A stretch of DNA of 31,213 nucleotides from SIG588 sp964515215 (GCA_964515215.1 CAZESL010000012.1:1-31213); one strand, 5' to 3'; positions 1 through 8,411 are shown, numbered from the stretch's first letter. Numbers and translations: made by a program. The notes: generated by a model from the letters alone, not told the origin.

Positions 1-68
1 AGGTGTTGCGGGCAATGTCCGTTCGCGGCGGGTTCGGGTTTGAATGCTCACCCTAGGATTTATCGGTT

Positions 69-653
69 TTATACGCGTTTCGTGATGACCTTATCCACCA
101 GACCGTACGCCATCGCCTGTTCGGCGGTCATATAGTTGTCACGGTCGGTGTCCCGCTCGATCGTCTCGAGCGGCTGGCCGGTCATTTCGGACAGCAACTG
201 ATTCATACGGCCGCGAATGAACAGAATGTGATCCGCCTGGATCTTAATGTCACTCGCCTGACCGCGTGCGCCGCCGAGCGGCTGATGGATCATAATTTCG
301 CTGTTGGGCAGTGCCATACGCTTCCCCTTCGCACCTGCCGCAAGCAGGAAGGAACCCATGCTGGCCGCCATACCGATGCAAATGGTAGACACGTCGCACT
401 TGATGAACTGCATCGTGTCGTAGATCGCCATACCGGCGGAAATGGAACCGCCGGGGCTGTTGATATACAACTGAATATCCTTGTCGGGATCCTGTCCTTC
501 CAGATGCAGTAACTGCGCCACGACCAGAGAAGCGGTCGCGTCGTTCACCTCATCGCACAGCATAATGATACGATCGTTCAACAGACGGGAGAAGATGTCG
601 TAACTGCGTTCACCGCGGCCGGTCTGCTCCACTACGTACGGGACTAAACTCAT
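69..653 (-). CDS. clpP: ATP-dependent Clp protease proteolytic subunit ClpP
   Basis: This serine peptidase forms the barrel-shaped proteolytic core of the cytoplasmic Clp protease and degrades proteins unfolded and fed in by ClpX, ClpC or ClpA-type ATPases. The 194-residue length is normal for the family. The canonical triad is visible: Ser98 in GMAASMG, His123 in MIHQPLGG and Asp172 in the RDTDRDNYM segment. The oligomerisation and substrate-channel motif INSPGGS is near residue 65. AAGGAG lies about 10 bases before the ATG. It follows tig in the same orientation, the usual tig-clpP-clpX order; clpX would lie to the left of the window if the order is conserved. Confidence 0.97.
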   Translation of the reverse strand: MSLVPYVVEQTGRGERSYDIFSRLLNDRIIMLCDEVNDATASLVVAQLLHLEGQDPDKDIQLYINSPGGSISAGMAIYDTMQFIKCDVSTICIGMAASMGSFLLAAGAKGKRMALPNSEIMIHQPLGGARGQASDIKIQADHILFIRGRMNQLLSEMTGQPLETIERDTDRDNYMTAEQAMAYGLVDKVITKRV

Positions 654-693
654 ATCTCTGTCACTCCTTATCTACACTCTTACTGTCGGAACA

Positions 694-722
694 AGTATAC
701 CCCGTCAAAACACGGCTTAAAC
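694..722 (-). promoter_or_regulatory. weak candidate promoter for clpP
   Basis: Reading the minus strand, TATACT (694-699) lies 17 bases after GTTTAA (717-722). The -10 is good and the -35 is poor, so clpP may instead be mainly cotranscribed with tig. A short CCGT/ACGG hairpin sits in the spacer. Confidence 0.3.
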
Positions 723-727
723 GGAAA

Positions 728-2005
728 TTACTTGCCCGCGTTCTCTTTGATGAAGTCAAGCGCCTTCTTAAGGCCCGTATCCTTCGCCACGGCATCTGCC
801 GCCACAAGCGCCTTCACACGCTCCACGTCCAGTTTGTACATCTCGGCCATACGGGCGTACTCGGCTTCCACTTCCTCTTCGGTCGCGGTCAGGTTTTCAA
901 GAGCCGCCACCTTTTCCAGCGCCAAGCGACCCTTCACCTGCTGCTCTGCCTGCGGACGGAAGTTCTCGCGCAGTGCCGCTTCGTCCATACCGGTGTACTG
1001 CAGATACAGGTTCATATCCATGCCCTGCGACTGCAGACGGTACGCAAAGTTGTTGACCTGCTCGGTCACTTCGTTATCGAACATCGCTTCGGGGATCTCG
1101 GCGGTCATGTTCTCCACGAGTTTATCCATCAGCGCGTTTTCGAACGCGGCATCTGCCTCGTTCTTGCGGCTCTCGGTGAGTTTCGCCTTCAGATCGGCCT
1201 TCAGTTCGTCCAACGTATCGAACTCACTGCAATCCTTCGCAAATTCGTCGTCCGCCACGGGCAGTTCCTTCGCCTTGATCTCGTGCAGTTTGCACTTGAA
1301 CACAGCCGCCTTGCCCTTCAGTTCTTCCGCGTGATAGTCCTCGGGGAAGGTGACGTTCACATCGAACTCCTCGCCCGCGTTTTTGCCGACGATCTGTTCT
1401 TCGAAGCCGGGGATGAACTGACCCGAACCGAGCACCAGACTGTAGTGCTCCGCCTTGCCGCCGTCGAACGCAACGTCGTCCACGTAACCGTCAAAATCAA
1501 AATCCACGGTATCGCCGTTTGCCGCCGCGCGGCCTTCCACCGTCACCATGCGGGAGTTACGGTCGAGCAGTTTGTTCAGTTCCGCTTCCACGTCTTCATC
1601 GGTGACGTCCTTCTCTTCGCGGGTGACGTCCAGGCCCTTGTAGGCGCTGAGGGTGACTTCGGGTTTCACGGTGATGACCGCCTTGAACACGAGGCCTTCT
1701 TCGCCGACCGACACAACGTCGAGATCGATCTTATCTTCCACGTACTCATAATCCGACTCTTTGATCGCGGCATCGAGTGCTTCGGGATACAGATCGTTCA
1801 TCGCATCCTCGTAGAACACTTCCTTGCCGTACATCTTCTCCACGAACGAACGGGGAGCCTTGCCGCGGCGGAAGCCGGGGATGTTCAGCTTATTGATGTT
1901 TTGGCGATACGCCTTCTGCACAGCCGCTTCGAAGCTCGCCGCATCCACCTCGATCTCGAGTTCCACGCGATTGGTTTCCTTTTTGTTGACAGACTTGAGA
2001 CTCAT
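728..2005 (-). CDS. tig: trigger factor, ribosome-associated chaperone
   Basis: Trigger factor binds at the ribosomal exit tunnel and shields nascent chains; it also has peptidyl-prolyl isomerase activity. The 425-residue protein has the expected three-part layout: an N-terminal ribosome-binding domain with the signature GFRRGKAP at residues 44-51, an FKBP-type isomerase domain at roughly 160-245, and an acidic helical C-terminal chaperone domain. Full length for the family. The start is supported by AGGAGG a few bases before the ATG. It lies 74 bases upstream of clpP on the same strand, the common arrangement that couples folding with Clp proteolysis. Confidence 0.97.
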   Translation of the reverse strand: MSLKSVNKKETNRVELEIEVDAASFEAAVQKAYRQNINKLNIPGFRRGKAPRSFVEKMYGKEVFYEDAMNDLYPEALDAAIKESDYEYVEDKIDLDVVSVGEEGLVFKAVITVKPEVTLSAYKGLDVTREEKDVTDEDVEAELNKLLDRNSRMVTVEGRAAANGDTVDFDFDGYVDDVAFDGGKAEHYSLVLGSGQFIPGFEEQIVGKNAGEEFDVNVTFPEDYHAEELKGKAAVFKCKLHEIKAKELPVADDEFAKDCSEFDTLDELKADLKAKLTESRKNEADAAFENALMDKLVENMTAEIPEAMFDNEVTEQVNNFAYRLQSQGMDMNLYLQYTGMDEAALRENFRPQAEQQVKGRLALEKVAALENLTATEEEVEAEYARMAEMYKLDVERVKALVAADAVAKDTGLKKALDFIKENAGK

Positions 2006-2056
2006 GATTGTTTCCTCCTATGTGTTAAAACTTCCCTTTAAATTATATCAATGGCT

Positions 2057-2062
2057 ATTGTA
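2057..2062 (-). promoter_or_regulatory. candidate extended -10 promoter of tig
   Basis: On the minus strand TACAAT is preceded by TGC, an extended -10 pattern; there is no good -35 at 17 bases. A second hexamer, TATAAT, occurs about 13 bases closer to the gene. Either could start a short AT-rich tig leader. Confidence 0.4.
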
Positions 2063-2101
2063 GCATACTTTTCGCAACGACGCCATAGATTCCCGAAAAA
2101 T

Positions 2102-2788
2102 TTACAAAATTTTCAACGGTCGAAAGCCCAGTGCGTCTCCCGATACCAGTTGAAAGCGAATGCCCTCCCGTTCGCCGCAGAATGCGCGGGGAATGGACGG
2201 ACCGTGCAGGTGACCGTAGTAACAGCGTTTGACGCCCTCTTCCCGCAGTACGGCGAACAGTTCTTCACACACCGCCTCCCGCGTGACGGGCGGGTAATGC
2301 AAAAACACGAGCGGTTCCAACCCCGTCGCTTTGGCAGCGGCGATGGAGGTGCGAAGACGGCCGACCTCGCGCAGCAGAACTTTACGGTCGGCATCCTCCT
2401 CGGCATCGTAAAACCAACCGCGGGTGCCGCACACGGCAACCCCTTCCGTCGCCACCGCATCGTTGTGCACGATGGTGATGGTGTGCAGGCCGTTTTCCAA
2501 AAGAAACGCATCCATCTTACGGCGGGTACACCACCAGTAGTCGTGATTGCCTTTCAAGATCAACTTCTTGCCGGGCAGGTCGTTCAGAAAGGTAAGATCC
2601 GTGAGTGCGCCCTCAAGCGACATCGCCCACGATACGTCACCCGGGATGACCACGGTATCCTCCGCGCTCACCGTTTCCCGCCACTGCGTTTCCAGTCGCT
2701 GTTGATAGTCCTGCCAGCCGCGGAAGATATCCATCGGCTTATCCGTGCCAAGCGAAAGATGCAGGTCTCCGATGACAAACAGTGCCAT
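2102..2788 (-). CDS. calcineurin-like metallophosphoesterase
   Basis: A 228-residue cytoplasmic phosphoesterase of the two-metal calcineurin-like superfamily. The metal-binding motifs appear in order: GDLHL at residues 7-11, GDVSW near 50, GNHDYWW near 80, a lone His in FLHYPP, and GHLHG near the C terminus. The natural substrate cannot be read from the sequence. I start it at the ATG at 2788 because the protein begins directly with the first metal-binding beta strand, as relatives do; longer readings run through the N gap. That gap begins only 8 bases upstream, so the ribosome site is not visible. It is probably cotranscribed with thrC, but the gap hides the junction. Confidence 0.88.
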   Translation of the reverse strand: MALFVIGDLHLSLGTDKPMDIFRGWQDYQQRLETQWRETVSAEDTVVIPGDVSWAMSLEGALTDLTFLNDLPGKKLILKGNHDYWWCTRRKMDAFLLENGLHTITIVHNDAVATEGVAVCGTRGWFYDAEEDADRKVLLREVGRLRTSIAAAKATGLEPLVFLHYPPVTREAVCEELFAVLREEGVKRCYYGHLHGPSIPRAFCGEREGIRFQLVSGDALGFRPLKIL

Positions 2789-2796
2789 ACCGTGTT

Positions 2797-2806
2797 NNNN
2801 NNNNNN
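2797..2806. other. assembly gap (10 Ns)
   Basis: Ten consecutive N bases, a length often used as a placeholder for unknown size. The gap removes the stop codon of thrC and the upstream region of the metallophosphoesterase. The flanks agree in orientation, so the join is plausible, but the true number of missing bases is unknown. Confidence 0.98.
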
Positions 2807-4277
2807 CACGCATTGCCGTTTTGTCACGGTCGCAAACATCCTTGAAGCGCACCGTTTTGCCCTTAAGGTCGGCAAGCGGGGCGGGCACTTCGTGTGCCGT
2901 CAGCGCGTTGAGTGCCTCCACCTTTTGGAATTCATCCAAACCGTCGGTATCGCCGTTCAAGGCTTCCAGCACACTTGCGGAGAACTTATAAGGATTCGCG
3001 GTCGATGCGATGACCGTCGGGGTGGTGTCCCCCGTCTCGCGGCGATAGTCGCCGTATACCTTCACCGCCACGGCGGTGTGGGTGTCGAGCAGGTAGTGAT
3101 GGGCATCAAACTTCTCGCGAATGGTAGCGGCGGCCGCTTCATCGTCACAGCAACCCGCCCAGAACAGGTCGCGCACACGTGAAAGCAGATCGGCGGGCAC
3201 GGTGTAACAGCCCTTCTCGTTCAACTGCGCCATCAGATCGCGAATGACCGCATCGTCGTTCCCCGAGAGATGATACAGCAACCGCTCAAGGTTCGAGGAG
3301 ATGAGAATATCCATCGACGGCGACGTGGTGGTGTAAAACGCACGGTTACGGTCGTACACACCCGTGGTCAGGAAATCGGTCAGCACGCGGTTGCGGTTGG
3401 AGGCACAGATCAGTTTGTTGATCGGCAGCCCCATCTCACGCGCATAATACGCCGCCAAGATATTGCCGAAGTTGCCGGTGGGCACCGCCACGTTCACGGT
3501 ATCCCCCATGCGGATCTTGCCCGCGTTCAAGAGATCGCAATACGCCGAAACGTAGTACACGATCTGCGGGGCAAGGCGACCCCAGTTGATGGAGTTCGCG
3601 CTGGAGAACTGCATACCGTTTGCCGCAAGCGTATCGGCGATCGCCCCGTCGGTGAAGATCTGCTTCACACCCGTCTGTGCATCGTCGAAATTACCGCGAA
3701 TGGCACACACCGCCACGTTCTCGCCCTCCTGCGTCGCCATCTGCAACTTTTGCATCGGGCTGACGCCGTCTTCGGGATAGAACACCAAAATGCGGGTACC
3801 CTTGGCATCGCGGAATCCTTCAAGCGCCGCTTTACCGGTATCGCCCGAAGTGGCAACCAGAATGACGATCTCTTTGCCGTCCCCCGTTTTGGCGGCAGAC
3901 ACGCGCATCAAGTGCGGCAGGATCTGCAACGCCATATCCTTGAACGCACAGGTCGGACCGTGCCACAGTTCCAGAATATGTTCGCCCGCCGACAATTCGG
4001 TCAGCGGCGCAACGTCCGGATGGCGAAAACGTCCCGTGGCGTACGCCGCATCGGTGCACTCACGCACTTCCTCGGCGGTAAAGTCGCCGAGAAACCCGCC
4101 GAGCACCGCCGCCGCCCGTGCGGCATACGGCATTGCTGCCAACTCTTCAATACGGGCGGGGGTCAGCCGCGGCAGTGCGGTCGGCACGTACAGACCGCCG
4201 TCGGGCGAAATGCCGCGTGCGATCGCTTCGGCCGCCGTCGCGCGCACGGCACCGTCCCGTGTACTGCAATAGTTCAT
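2807..4277 (-). CDS. thrC: threonine synthase (3' end lost in assembly gap)
   Basis: Threonine synthase uses pyridoxal phosphate to convert O-phosphohomoserine to threonine and phosphate, the last step of threonine synthesis. The visible 490 residues match the longer threonine synthase class (about 490-500 residues), with its N-terminal block MNYCSTRDG, the cofactor lysine Lys113 in HGPTCAFKDMALQ, and a phosphate/cofactor region including VATSGDTGKAA. The C-terminal FKDVC segment is present, so probably fewer than ten residues are lost in the gap. The start has GGAGGAGA upstream. A consensus sigma-A promoter lies immediately before the gene, so it is probably independently transcribed. No T-box or other attenuator is seen in the short leader. 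Confidence 0.96.
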
Positions 4278-4325
4278 CTACGATCTCCTCCGTTCAGAGT
4301 CCTTATATATAAAAGAAATTAGTTT

Positions 4326-4354
4326 ATTATACCGCAGGTTTTTCTGTTTGTCAA
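4326..4354 (-). promoter_or_regulatory. consensus sigma-A promoter of thrC
   Basis: On the minus strand TTGACA (4349-4354) and TATAAT (4326-4331) are separated by exactly 17 bases, a perfect match to consensus. The -35 box overlaps the TGA stop codon (4351-4353) of the dipeptidase gene upstream. Confidence 0.9.
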
Positions 4355-5250
4355 AGCCGTGAGAAAAAATTGTAGCAATTACTGAAAAAAAGGCGGGAAA
4401 GCAGGTCACTATCGTAATTTTTGCGGTATAAGAATTCAAAAATCCGCTCCATCACCGCCACGCCGTTCCATTCAGCCGGCATCGCCGCCCCGTCGAAGTC
4501 GGCACCGAAGGCCACGGCATTCTCACCGCCACGCTCACAAAAGTGATACAAATGACGCTCGATCGCTTCAAACGTGGGGGCACCTAAGAAGTCGGTACAC
4601 AGATTGATCCCCACCAATCCCCCGCATTCCACGATGGCCTGAAACTGCCGATCGGTCAAATTGCGCGGGTGCGGGCATACCGCCGCCGCGTTGGAATGAC
4701 TGGCGATAAACGGGCGTTTCGCCATATCTGCCACATTCCAAAACCCCGCTTCGTTCAGGTGGGAAACGTCCACCGTGATCCCTGCCTGTTCCATCTGCCG
4801 CACCGCCGCTTTTCCAAACGCAGTCAGCCCGTCGCGGCGGGGTGAGAGGCAACCGTTACCGAGTGCGTTTTCGCCGTTCCACGTGAGGGTGATATACCGT
4901 ACGCCGCGGGCGGCAAGCGCGTCAATACGGGCCATATCGTCCCCGATCGCCGCGCCGCCCTCCACCGCAAGTATCCCGACCGTCTTGTGCGATCGCAAGC
5001 GGTCGTCAAGTCGTTCGCCTTTACGCCAAAGGCGTATGGGCTCCTCTTCGGCGTGTGCCAACACGCGGCAACAAAAATCCCACGCGGCATCACCGCGCAG
5101 GTTTTCGGGGATCCATACCGCTAACGTCTGCACATACGGCTCGTACCGCGCGGCACGCAACAGGTCGACGTGACCGTCGTTTTTGGATAGGGGGTATTTT
5201 TTTGTATACACTTCGTACAACGTATCACAATGCAGATCAAAAAGCTGCAT
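4351..5250 (-). CDS. membrane dipeptidase (renal dipeptidase family, M19)
   Basis: A 299-residue zinc metallopeptidase of the M19 family, whose members hydrolyse dipeptides, including some with a D-residue. Visible metal and active-site features are the N-terminal HCD motif (His7, Asp9 in DLHCDT), a glutamate in AVEGG, and histidines in VDVSHLNE and ASHSN. There is no signal peptide, so the enzyme is expected in the cytoplasm. GGAGGG precedes the ATG. The first 14 bases overlap the end of yraN, so it is the last gene of the rplS-to-yraN run. The substrate is not determined by the sequence. Confidence 0.92.
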   Translation of the reverse strand: MQLFDLHCDTLYEVYTKKYPLSKNDGHVDLLRAARYEPYVQTLAVWIPENLRGDAAWDFCCRVLAHAEEEPIRLWRKGERLDDRLRSHKTVGILAVEGGAAIGDDMARIDALAARGVRYITLTWNGENALGNGCLSPRRDGLTAFGKAAVRQMEQAGITVDVSHLNEAGFWNVADMAKRPFIASHSNAAAVCPHPRNLTDRQFQAIVECGGLVGINLCTDFLGAPTFEAIERHLYHFCERGGENAVAFGADFDGAAMPAEWNGVAVMERIFEFLYRKNYDSDLLSRLFFSNCYNFFSRL

Positions 5251-5623
5251 GCAGGCCCTCCGTTTCGTACGCGCCCATAATGTGATTGATCTCCAACGCT
5301 TTCATCGGATGACCCGTTGCGGTGACGATCTCGATCACATCAAAACGCGGCTGCTTGGCGGTGGAATGCCGCTGAAGGTACAGTGCCGCCGTGCCGAGGA
5401 TCTTGCGCTGTTTTTCACGCGTCACCGCCTCACGCGGGGTATACAGTGCGTGTTCACTGCGGGTCTTTACCTCTACGAAGGCAATATATTGTCCGTCTTC
5501 GGCAATTATGTCTATTTCACCGAAACGGGAATGCACGTTCGCTGCTGTAATGGTGTACCCCTTGTCACGTAAAAAGCGGGCGGCAAGCACTTCGCCTGCC
5601 GCACCTGCCGAAACTTTCGCCAT
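5237..5623 (-). CDS. yraN: YraN/UPF0102 family nuclease-like protein
   Basis: A 128-residue protein of the YraN (UPF0102) family, which has a Holliday-junction-resolvase-like PD-(D/E)XK nuclease fold. The nuclease core is visible as GEID (Glu36, Asp38) followed by FVEVKTR (Glu51, Lys53). The biological role is not well established; association with DNA repair or recombination is inferred from the fold. It sits 13 bases after rnhB and overlaps the next gene by 14 bases, so cotranscription is very likely. The rnhB-yraN neighbourhood is widely conserved in bacteria. Confidence 0.93.
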   Translation of the reverse strand: MAKVSAGAAGEVLAARFLRDKGYTITAANVHSRFGEIDIIAEDGQYIAFVEVKTRSEHALYTPREAVTREKQRKILGTAALYLQRHSTAKQPRFDVIEIVTATGHPMKALEINHIMGAYETEGLHAAF

Positions 5624-5636
5624 AGTTACTCGTTCC

Positions 5637-6254
5637 TTATCCCAAAATGTTTTTCAAAAAACTCAAGCGGTGTTCGGGCGAAGGGCCAAAAGTCTGCAAC
5701 GCTTCGCAATGCACCTTCGTGCCGTAACCCTTGTGTTTCGAGAATGCGTACTGCGGATATTGTTCGTCCAACGTGAGCATATAGCGGTCACGGCTGACCT
5801 TGGCAAGAATAGAAGCCGCCGCAATGGAAGCGGACCGCGCATCCCCTTTCACCACCGTTTCGATGGGGCGATCGATCCCGCGGGGTACCTGATTGCCGTC
5901 TACCAACACAAAGTCGGGGGAAACGGACAGCGCCGCCACCGCACGGGACATCGCCAAAAAGGTTGCCTGCAAAATGTTCATTTCTTCGATCTCTTCCACC
6001 GAAGCCGAGGCGATACCGTACGCCACCGCCTTTTCGCAGATCTCGTCAAACAAGGCTTCCCGCCGCTTTTCGGAGAGTTTTTTCGAATCGTTCACTCCGT
6101 CGATCATCACACGGGGATCCAAAATGACCGCCGCAGCGTATACAGGGCCCGCCAGCGGTCCCCGTCCTGCTTCATCCACACCGCACAGGTACCGCACGTT
6201 TTGTGCGCGGTACAGCGCATCAAATTCATAGTTGGTGTATTGCTTTTCTTCCAT
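5637..6254 (-). CDS. rnhB: ribonuclease HII
   Basis: RNase HII cuts the RNA strand of RNA-DNA hybrids and removes single ribonucleotides from DNA. The 205-residue protein carries the family signature GVDEAGRGPLAGPV with Asp27 and Glu28, the DSKKL segment near 56, an aspartate in VLVDGN (Asp119) and Asp138 in VKGDARS, which fit the four acidic metal ligands. The start has GGGGGAG eight bases upstream. It begins only 5 bases after the end of rbgA, consistent with translational linkage in the rplS-lepB-rbgA-rnhB operon typical of Firmicutes. Confidence 0.96.
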   Translation of the reverse strand: MEEKQYTNYEFDALYRAQNVRYLCGVDEAGRGPLAGPVYAAAVILDPRVMIDGVNDSKKLSEKRREALFDEICEKAVAYGIASASVEEIEEMNILQATFLAMSRAVAALSVSPDFVLVDGNQVPRGIDRPIETVVKGDARSASIAAASILAKVSRDRYMLTLDEQYPQYAFSKHKGYGTKVHCEALQTFGPSPEHRLSFLKNILG

Positions 6255-6259
6255 CGGTC

Positions 6260-7141
6260 TTACTCCCCCGGTCTTTCCAGCGTGATACGCCCGATCTTGG
6301 CACCGCGGAATTCATCCAACAGCATCGTAGCGGCGCGTTCGGTATTCACCTCACCGCCCGAGACCAGCATCCCGCGCTTTTTGCCGATCAAGCAGAGAAG
6401 ATCCCAACTGTCGGCACAGCATTCCAAGTCTTCTTCCGACAAGCGATACCGCGCACAGAGCAGGTCGCGATATTCGTCCGCAAGCAACTGCAACAACCCG
6501 CAGGCAAGTTCTTCGGTATCCAGTATCTCGTCGCGGATAGCGCCCGTATACGCGAGACGGCGCGCCACCTCTTGATCTTCAAATTTCGGCCACAGCACGC
6601 CGGGCGTATCCAAGAGCAACGCCCCTGCATCCACCGTAAACCAACGGTTATCCCGCGTGACACCGGGGCGATCTTCCACCTTGGCCTTACCGCCGCGTGC
6701 CAAACGGTTGATGAAGGAGGATTTCCCCGCGTTGGGGATCCCCACCACCATCGCCCGCACGGGGCGGCTGACCATACCTTTCGCTTCCCACGCGGCGATC
6801 TTTTCGGACAACACCGCCCGCATAGCGGGAACGAACCCGTTCACACCGCGACCGCTCTTGCAATCCAGTGCCAGTGCGGTGATACCTTTTTTGCGATAAT
6901 ACGCTACCCACGCCGCCGTTGCGGCTTCGTCCGCCATATCCGCCTTGTTCAGTATCACCAAACGCGGTTTACCCGCCACCAACGAATCCATATCGGGATT
7001 GCGGCTGGCCAGCGGAATACGGGCATCCAATATCTCCACCACCAGATCGATGAGCGGCAAACACTCTTTGATCTTGCGGCGGGTACGGGTCATGTGCCCC
7101 GGAAACCACTGGATCGTCCGCCCTTTTTCCTGATCTGTCAT
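6260..7141 (-). CDS. rbgA: ribosome biogenesis GTPase RbgA/YlqF
   Basis: A circularly permuted GTPase required for late maturation of the 50S subunit in Bacillus subtilis. In this 293-residue protein the motifs occur in permuted order: G4 NKAD at 65-68, G1 GIPNAGKS at 134-141, G2-like PGVTR at 159-163 and G3 DTPG at 178-181. The N-terminal WFPGHM is the family signature. I chose the ATG at 7141 because it forms an ATGA overlap with the lepB stop and puts WFPGHM at the expected distance; a start at 7207 would add 22 residues encoded inside lepB. Its place after rplS and lepB fits a ribosome-assembly operon. Confidence 0.95.
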   Translation of the reverse strand: MTDQEKGRTIQWFPGHMTRTRRKIKECLPLIDLVVEILDARIPLASRNPDMDSLVAGKPRLVILNKADMADEAATAAWVAYYRKKGITALALDCKSGRGVNGFVPAMRAVLSEKIAAWEAKGMVSRPVRAMVVGIPNAGKSSFINRLARGGKAKVEDRPGVTRDNRWFTVDAGALLLDTPGVLWPKFEDQEVARRLAYTGAIRDEILDTEELACGLLQLLADEYRDLLCARYRLSEEDLECCADSWDLLCLIGKKRGMLVSGGEVNTERAATMLLDEFRGAKIGRITLERPGE

Positions 7142-7752
7142 TTCAGTCCTCCAAAGGGGAACAGGCGTAGCAGTGCGCCCCCCACAACGTTTTCTTCCTT
7201 GATGCACCCGATGGTGCGGCTATCGCGGGAATCGTTACGGTGGTCACCCATTACGAACACGTGTCCTTCGGGCACCACGATCTCGTTGTCCTCATCCCAT
7301 ACAATGCCCCATCCCAGCGGGTAGTGAACGTACGGCTCGTTCAGCAGTTCCCAATCGTTCTCCCCCGCCTTTTTCAAGTACACCTCATTGGTGACGGGAT
7401 TCAATTTTACCGCATCGCCGCCGAGCGCGATCACTCGCTTGATGAGCGGCTTTTCGGGTTCTTCCTCCTGATAGATCACCACGATGTCTTCCCGCTCGGG
7501 AGTATACAGCACCGTTTGAAGCAACAAGCGATCTTTATCCTCCAGTGTATCGTTCATGGAATCGCCGTCCACCACCACTTGGCGGAAGCAAAAACCGAGC
7601 AACACCGTGACAAGCAACAGCGCGACCGCCACGTTACCCATCAATTCATACATCGTATACAGCCAACTTTTCTCCTCACGGGAAACCGCCTTTTTCTTTT
7701 GGACGGTCGTCGTCTCCTCCGACGTATGCATATCGTGTTCAAACTCATTCAT
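7138..7752 (-). CDS. lepB: signal peptidase I
   Basis: Type I signal peptidase cleaves signal peptides from secreted proteins at the outer face of the membrane. The 204-residue protein has a charged cytoplasmic N terminus, one membrane segment at about 36-57, the catalytic serine in GDSM (Ser65), the general-base lysine in LIKRVI (Lys105) and the late GDHRNDSRDSR box near 168. This is the short single-anchor Gram-positive form. The N-terminal cytoplasmic stretch of about 35 residues is rich in Glu, Lys and Thr. It lies between rplS and rbgA and overlaps rbgA by four bases. Confidence 0.96.
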   Translation of the reverse strand: MNEFEHDMHTSEETTTVQKKKAVSREEKSWLYTMYELMGNVAVALLLVTVLLGFCFRQVVVDGDSMNDTLEDKDRLLLQTVLYTPEREDIVVIYQEEEPEKPLIKRVIALGGDAVKLNPVTNEVYLKKAGENDWELLNEPYVHYPLGWGIVWDEDNEIVVPEGHVFVMGDHRNDSRDSRTIGCIKEENVVGGALLRLFPFGGLK

Positions 7753-7783
7753 AACGTATCCCTCGTTTCATAGCACATGGATA

Positions 7784-7789
7784 TATTCT
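7784..7789 (-). promoter_or_regulatory. candidate extended -10 promoter of lepB
   Basis: On the minus strand TAGAAT is preceded by TGA, giving an extended -10. The -35 is weak. It lies after the rplS terminator and before lepB, so it could supply transcripts that do not depend on readthrough from rplS. Confidence 0.4.
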
Positions 7790-7844
7790 ATCACACTTTC
7801 CTTGAAAAGAAAAGTGGAAAAGCGATTTTTCTTTTAAAAACAGC

Positions 7845-7872
7845 AAAAAAGGAGCGGTCGAAACCACTCCTT
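7845..7872 (-). terminator. intrinsic terminator after rplS
   Basis: On the minus strand a 10-bp stem (7863-7872 with 7849-7858, one G-U pair) closes a UUCG tetraloop and is followed by a run of U. It begins 27 bases after the rplS stop, so lepB and the genes below it need readthrough or their own promoter. Confidence 0.93.
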
Positions 7873-7899
7873 CTTCGTTGTGCTTTGTTTTGGGACGGC

Positions 7900-8241
7900 T
7901 TACAGCAGTTCCTTAACCTTCGCAGCCTTACCCACGCGATCACGCAGATAATACAGCTTGCTTCTGCGCACCTTACCGCGACGGACGATCTTCACAGCCG
8001 CCACGTTGGGGGAATGCAGGGGGAACACACGCTCCACACCGACACCGTACGACACACGACGCACAGTGAAGGTCTCGGCCACGCCGCTGCCCTTCTTCGC
8101 GATCACAGTGCCTTCGAAGGCCTGGATACGCTCGCGCTCGCCTTCGCGGATCTTAACGTCCACGCGGATGGTATCACCGATCTCAAACGCCGGTGCCGCT
8201 TCCTTCAGGCTGTCTGCTGCAATGAGTTTCAATGCATCCAT
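7900..8241 (-). CDS. rplS: 50S ribosomal protein L19
   Basis: L19 is a 50S subunit protein at the interface with the 30S subunit. The 113-residue product has the typical L19 features: FEIGDTIRVDVKIREG, IQAFEGTVIAKKGSG, the FTVRRVSYGVGVERVFPLHSP block, and a basic C terminus with RRGKVRRSKLYYLRDRVGKAAK. I start it at 8241, where GGGAGGA is ideally spaced. An in-frame extension to 8349 is the untranslated leader, not protein. It is the first gene of the rplS-lepB-rbgA-rnhB group and has its own promoter, leader and terminator. Confidence 0.98.
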   Translation of the reverse strand: MDALKLIAADSLKEAAPAFEIGDTIRVDVKIREGERERIQAFEGTVIAKKGSGVAETFTVRRVSYGVGVERVFPLHSPNVAAVKIVRRGKVRRSKLYYLRDRVGKAAKVKELL

Positions 8242-8352
8242 TTCTAAATCCTCCCTAACTTTTCCGATGTTCATGCCCAACGGAGTGGGCAGAGGACCAT
8301 CGTCCTGATGCTTTGCATCAAGCACGGAACGGTCACAGTGACCGACCATAGC
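8242..8352 (-). promoter_or_regulatory. structured 5' leader of rplS (L19 leader-like)
   Basis: Between the predicted transcription start and the rplS ribosome site the RNA can form four successive hairpins: 8330-8344 (CGGTCA/TGACCG), 8306-8320 (TGATGC/GCATCA), 8294-8305 (GGAC/GTCC) and 8274-8291 (TGCCCA/TGGGCA). The ribosome site follows directly. Position and layout match the ribosomal protein L19 leader known from Firmicutes, which is thought to mediate L19 autoregulation. The assignment is from gene context and visible folding; a covariance-model search would decide it. Confidence 0.75.
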
Positions 8353-8358
8353 CTATCA

Positions 8359-8387
8359 ATGATAGCACACTACCGAGAAAATTGCAA
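8359..8387 (-). promoter_or_regulatory. sigma-A promoter of rplS
   Basis: On the minus strand TTGCAA (8382-8387) and TATCAT (8359-8364) are 17 bases apart. An A-tract upstream of the -35 could act as an UP element. The promoter starts about 18 bases after the mscL stop. Confidence 0.8.
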
Positions 8388-8411
8388 GTGTTTTTTACAA
8401 TTTTTTGAAAA

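Noticed and set aside
2739..4277. A fused thrC-phosphoesterase reading across the N gap
   Set aside because: The join depends on ten unknown bases, and the residues after the gap are out of frame with the phosphoesterase. Both proteins have normal ends if the gap is treated as unknown.
8242..8349. A 36-residue N-terminal extension of L19
   Set aside because: The region is a set of hairpins after a promoter, and the ATG at 8241 has an ideal ribosome site. L19 proteins do not have such an extension.
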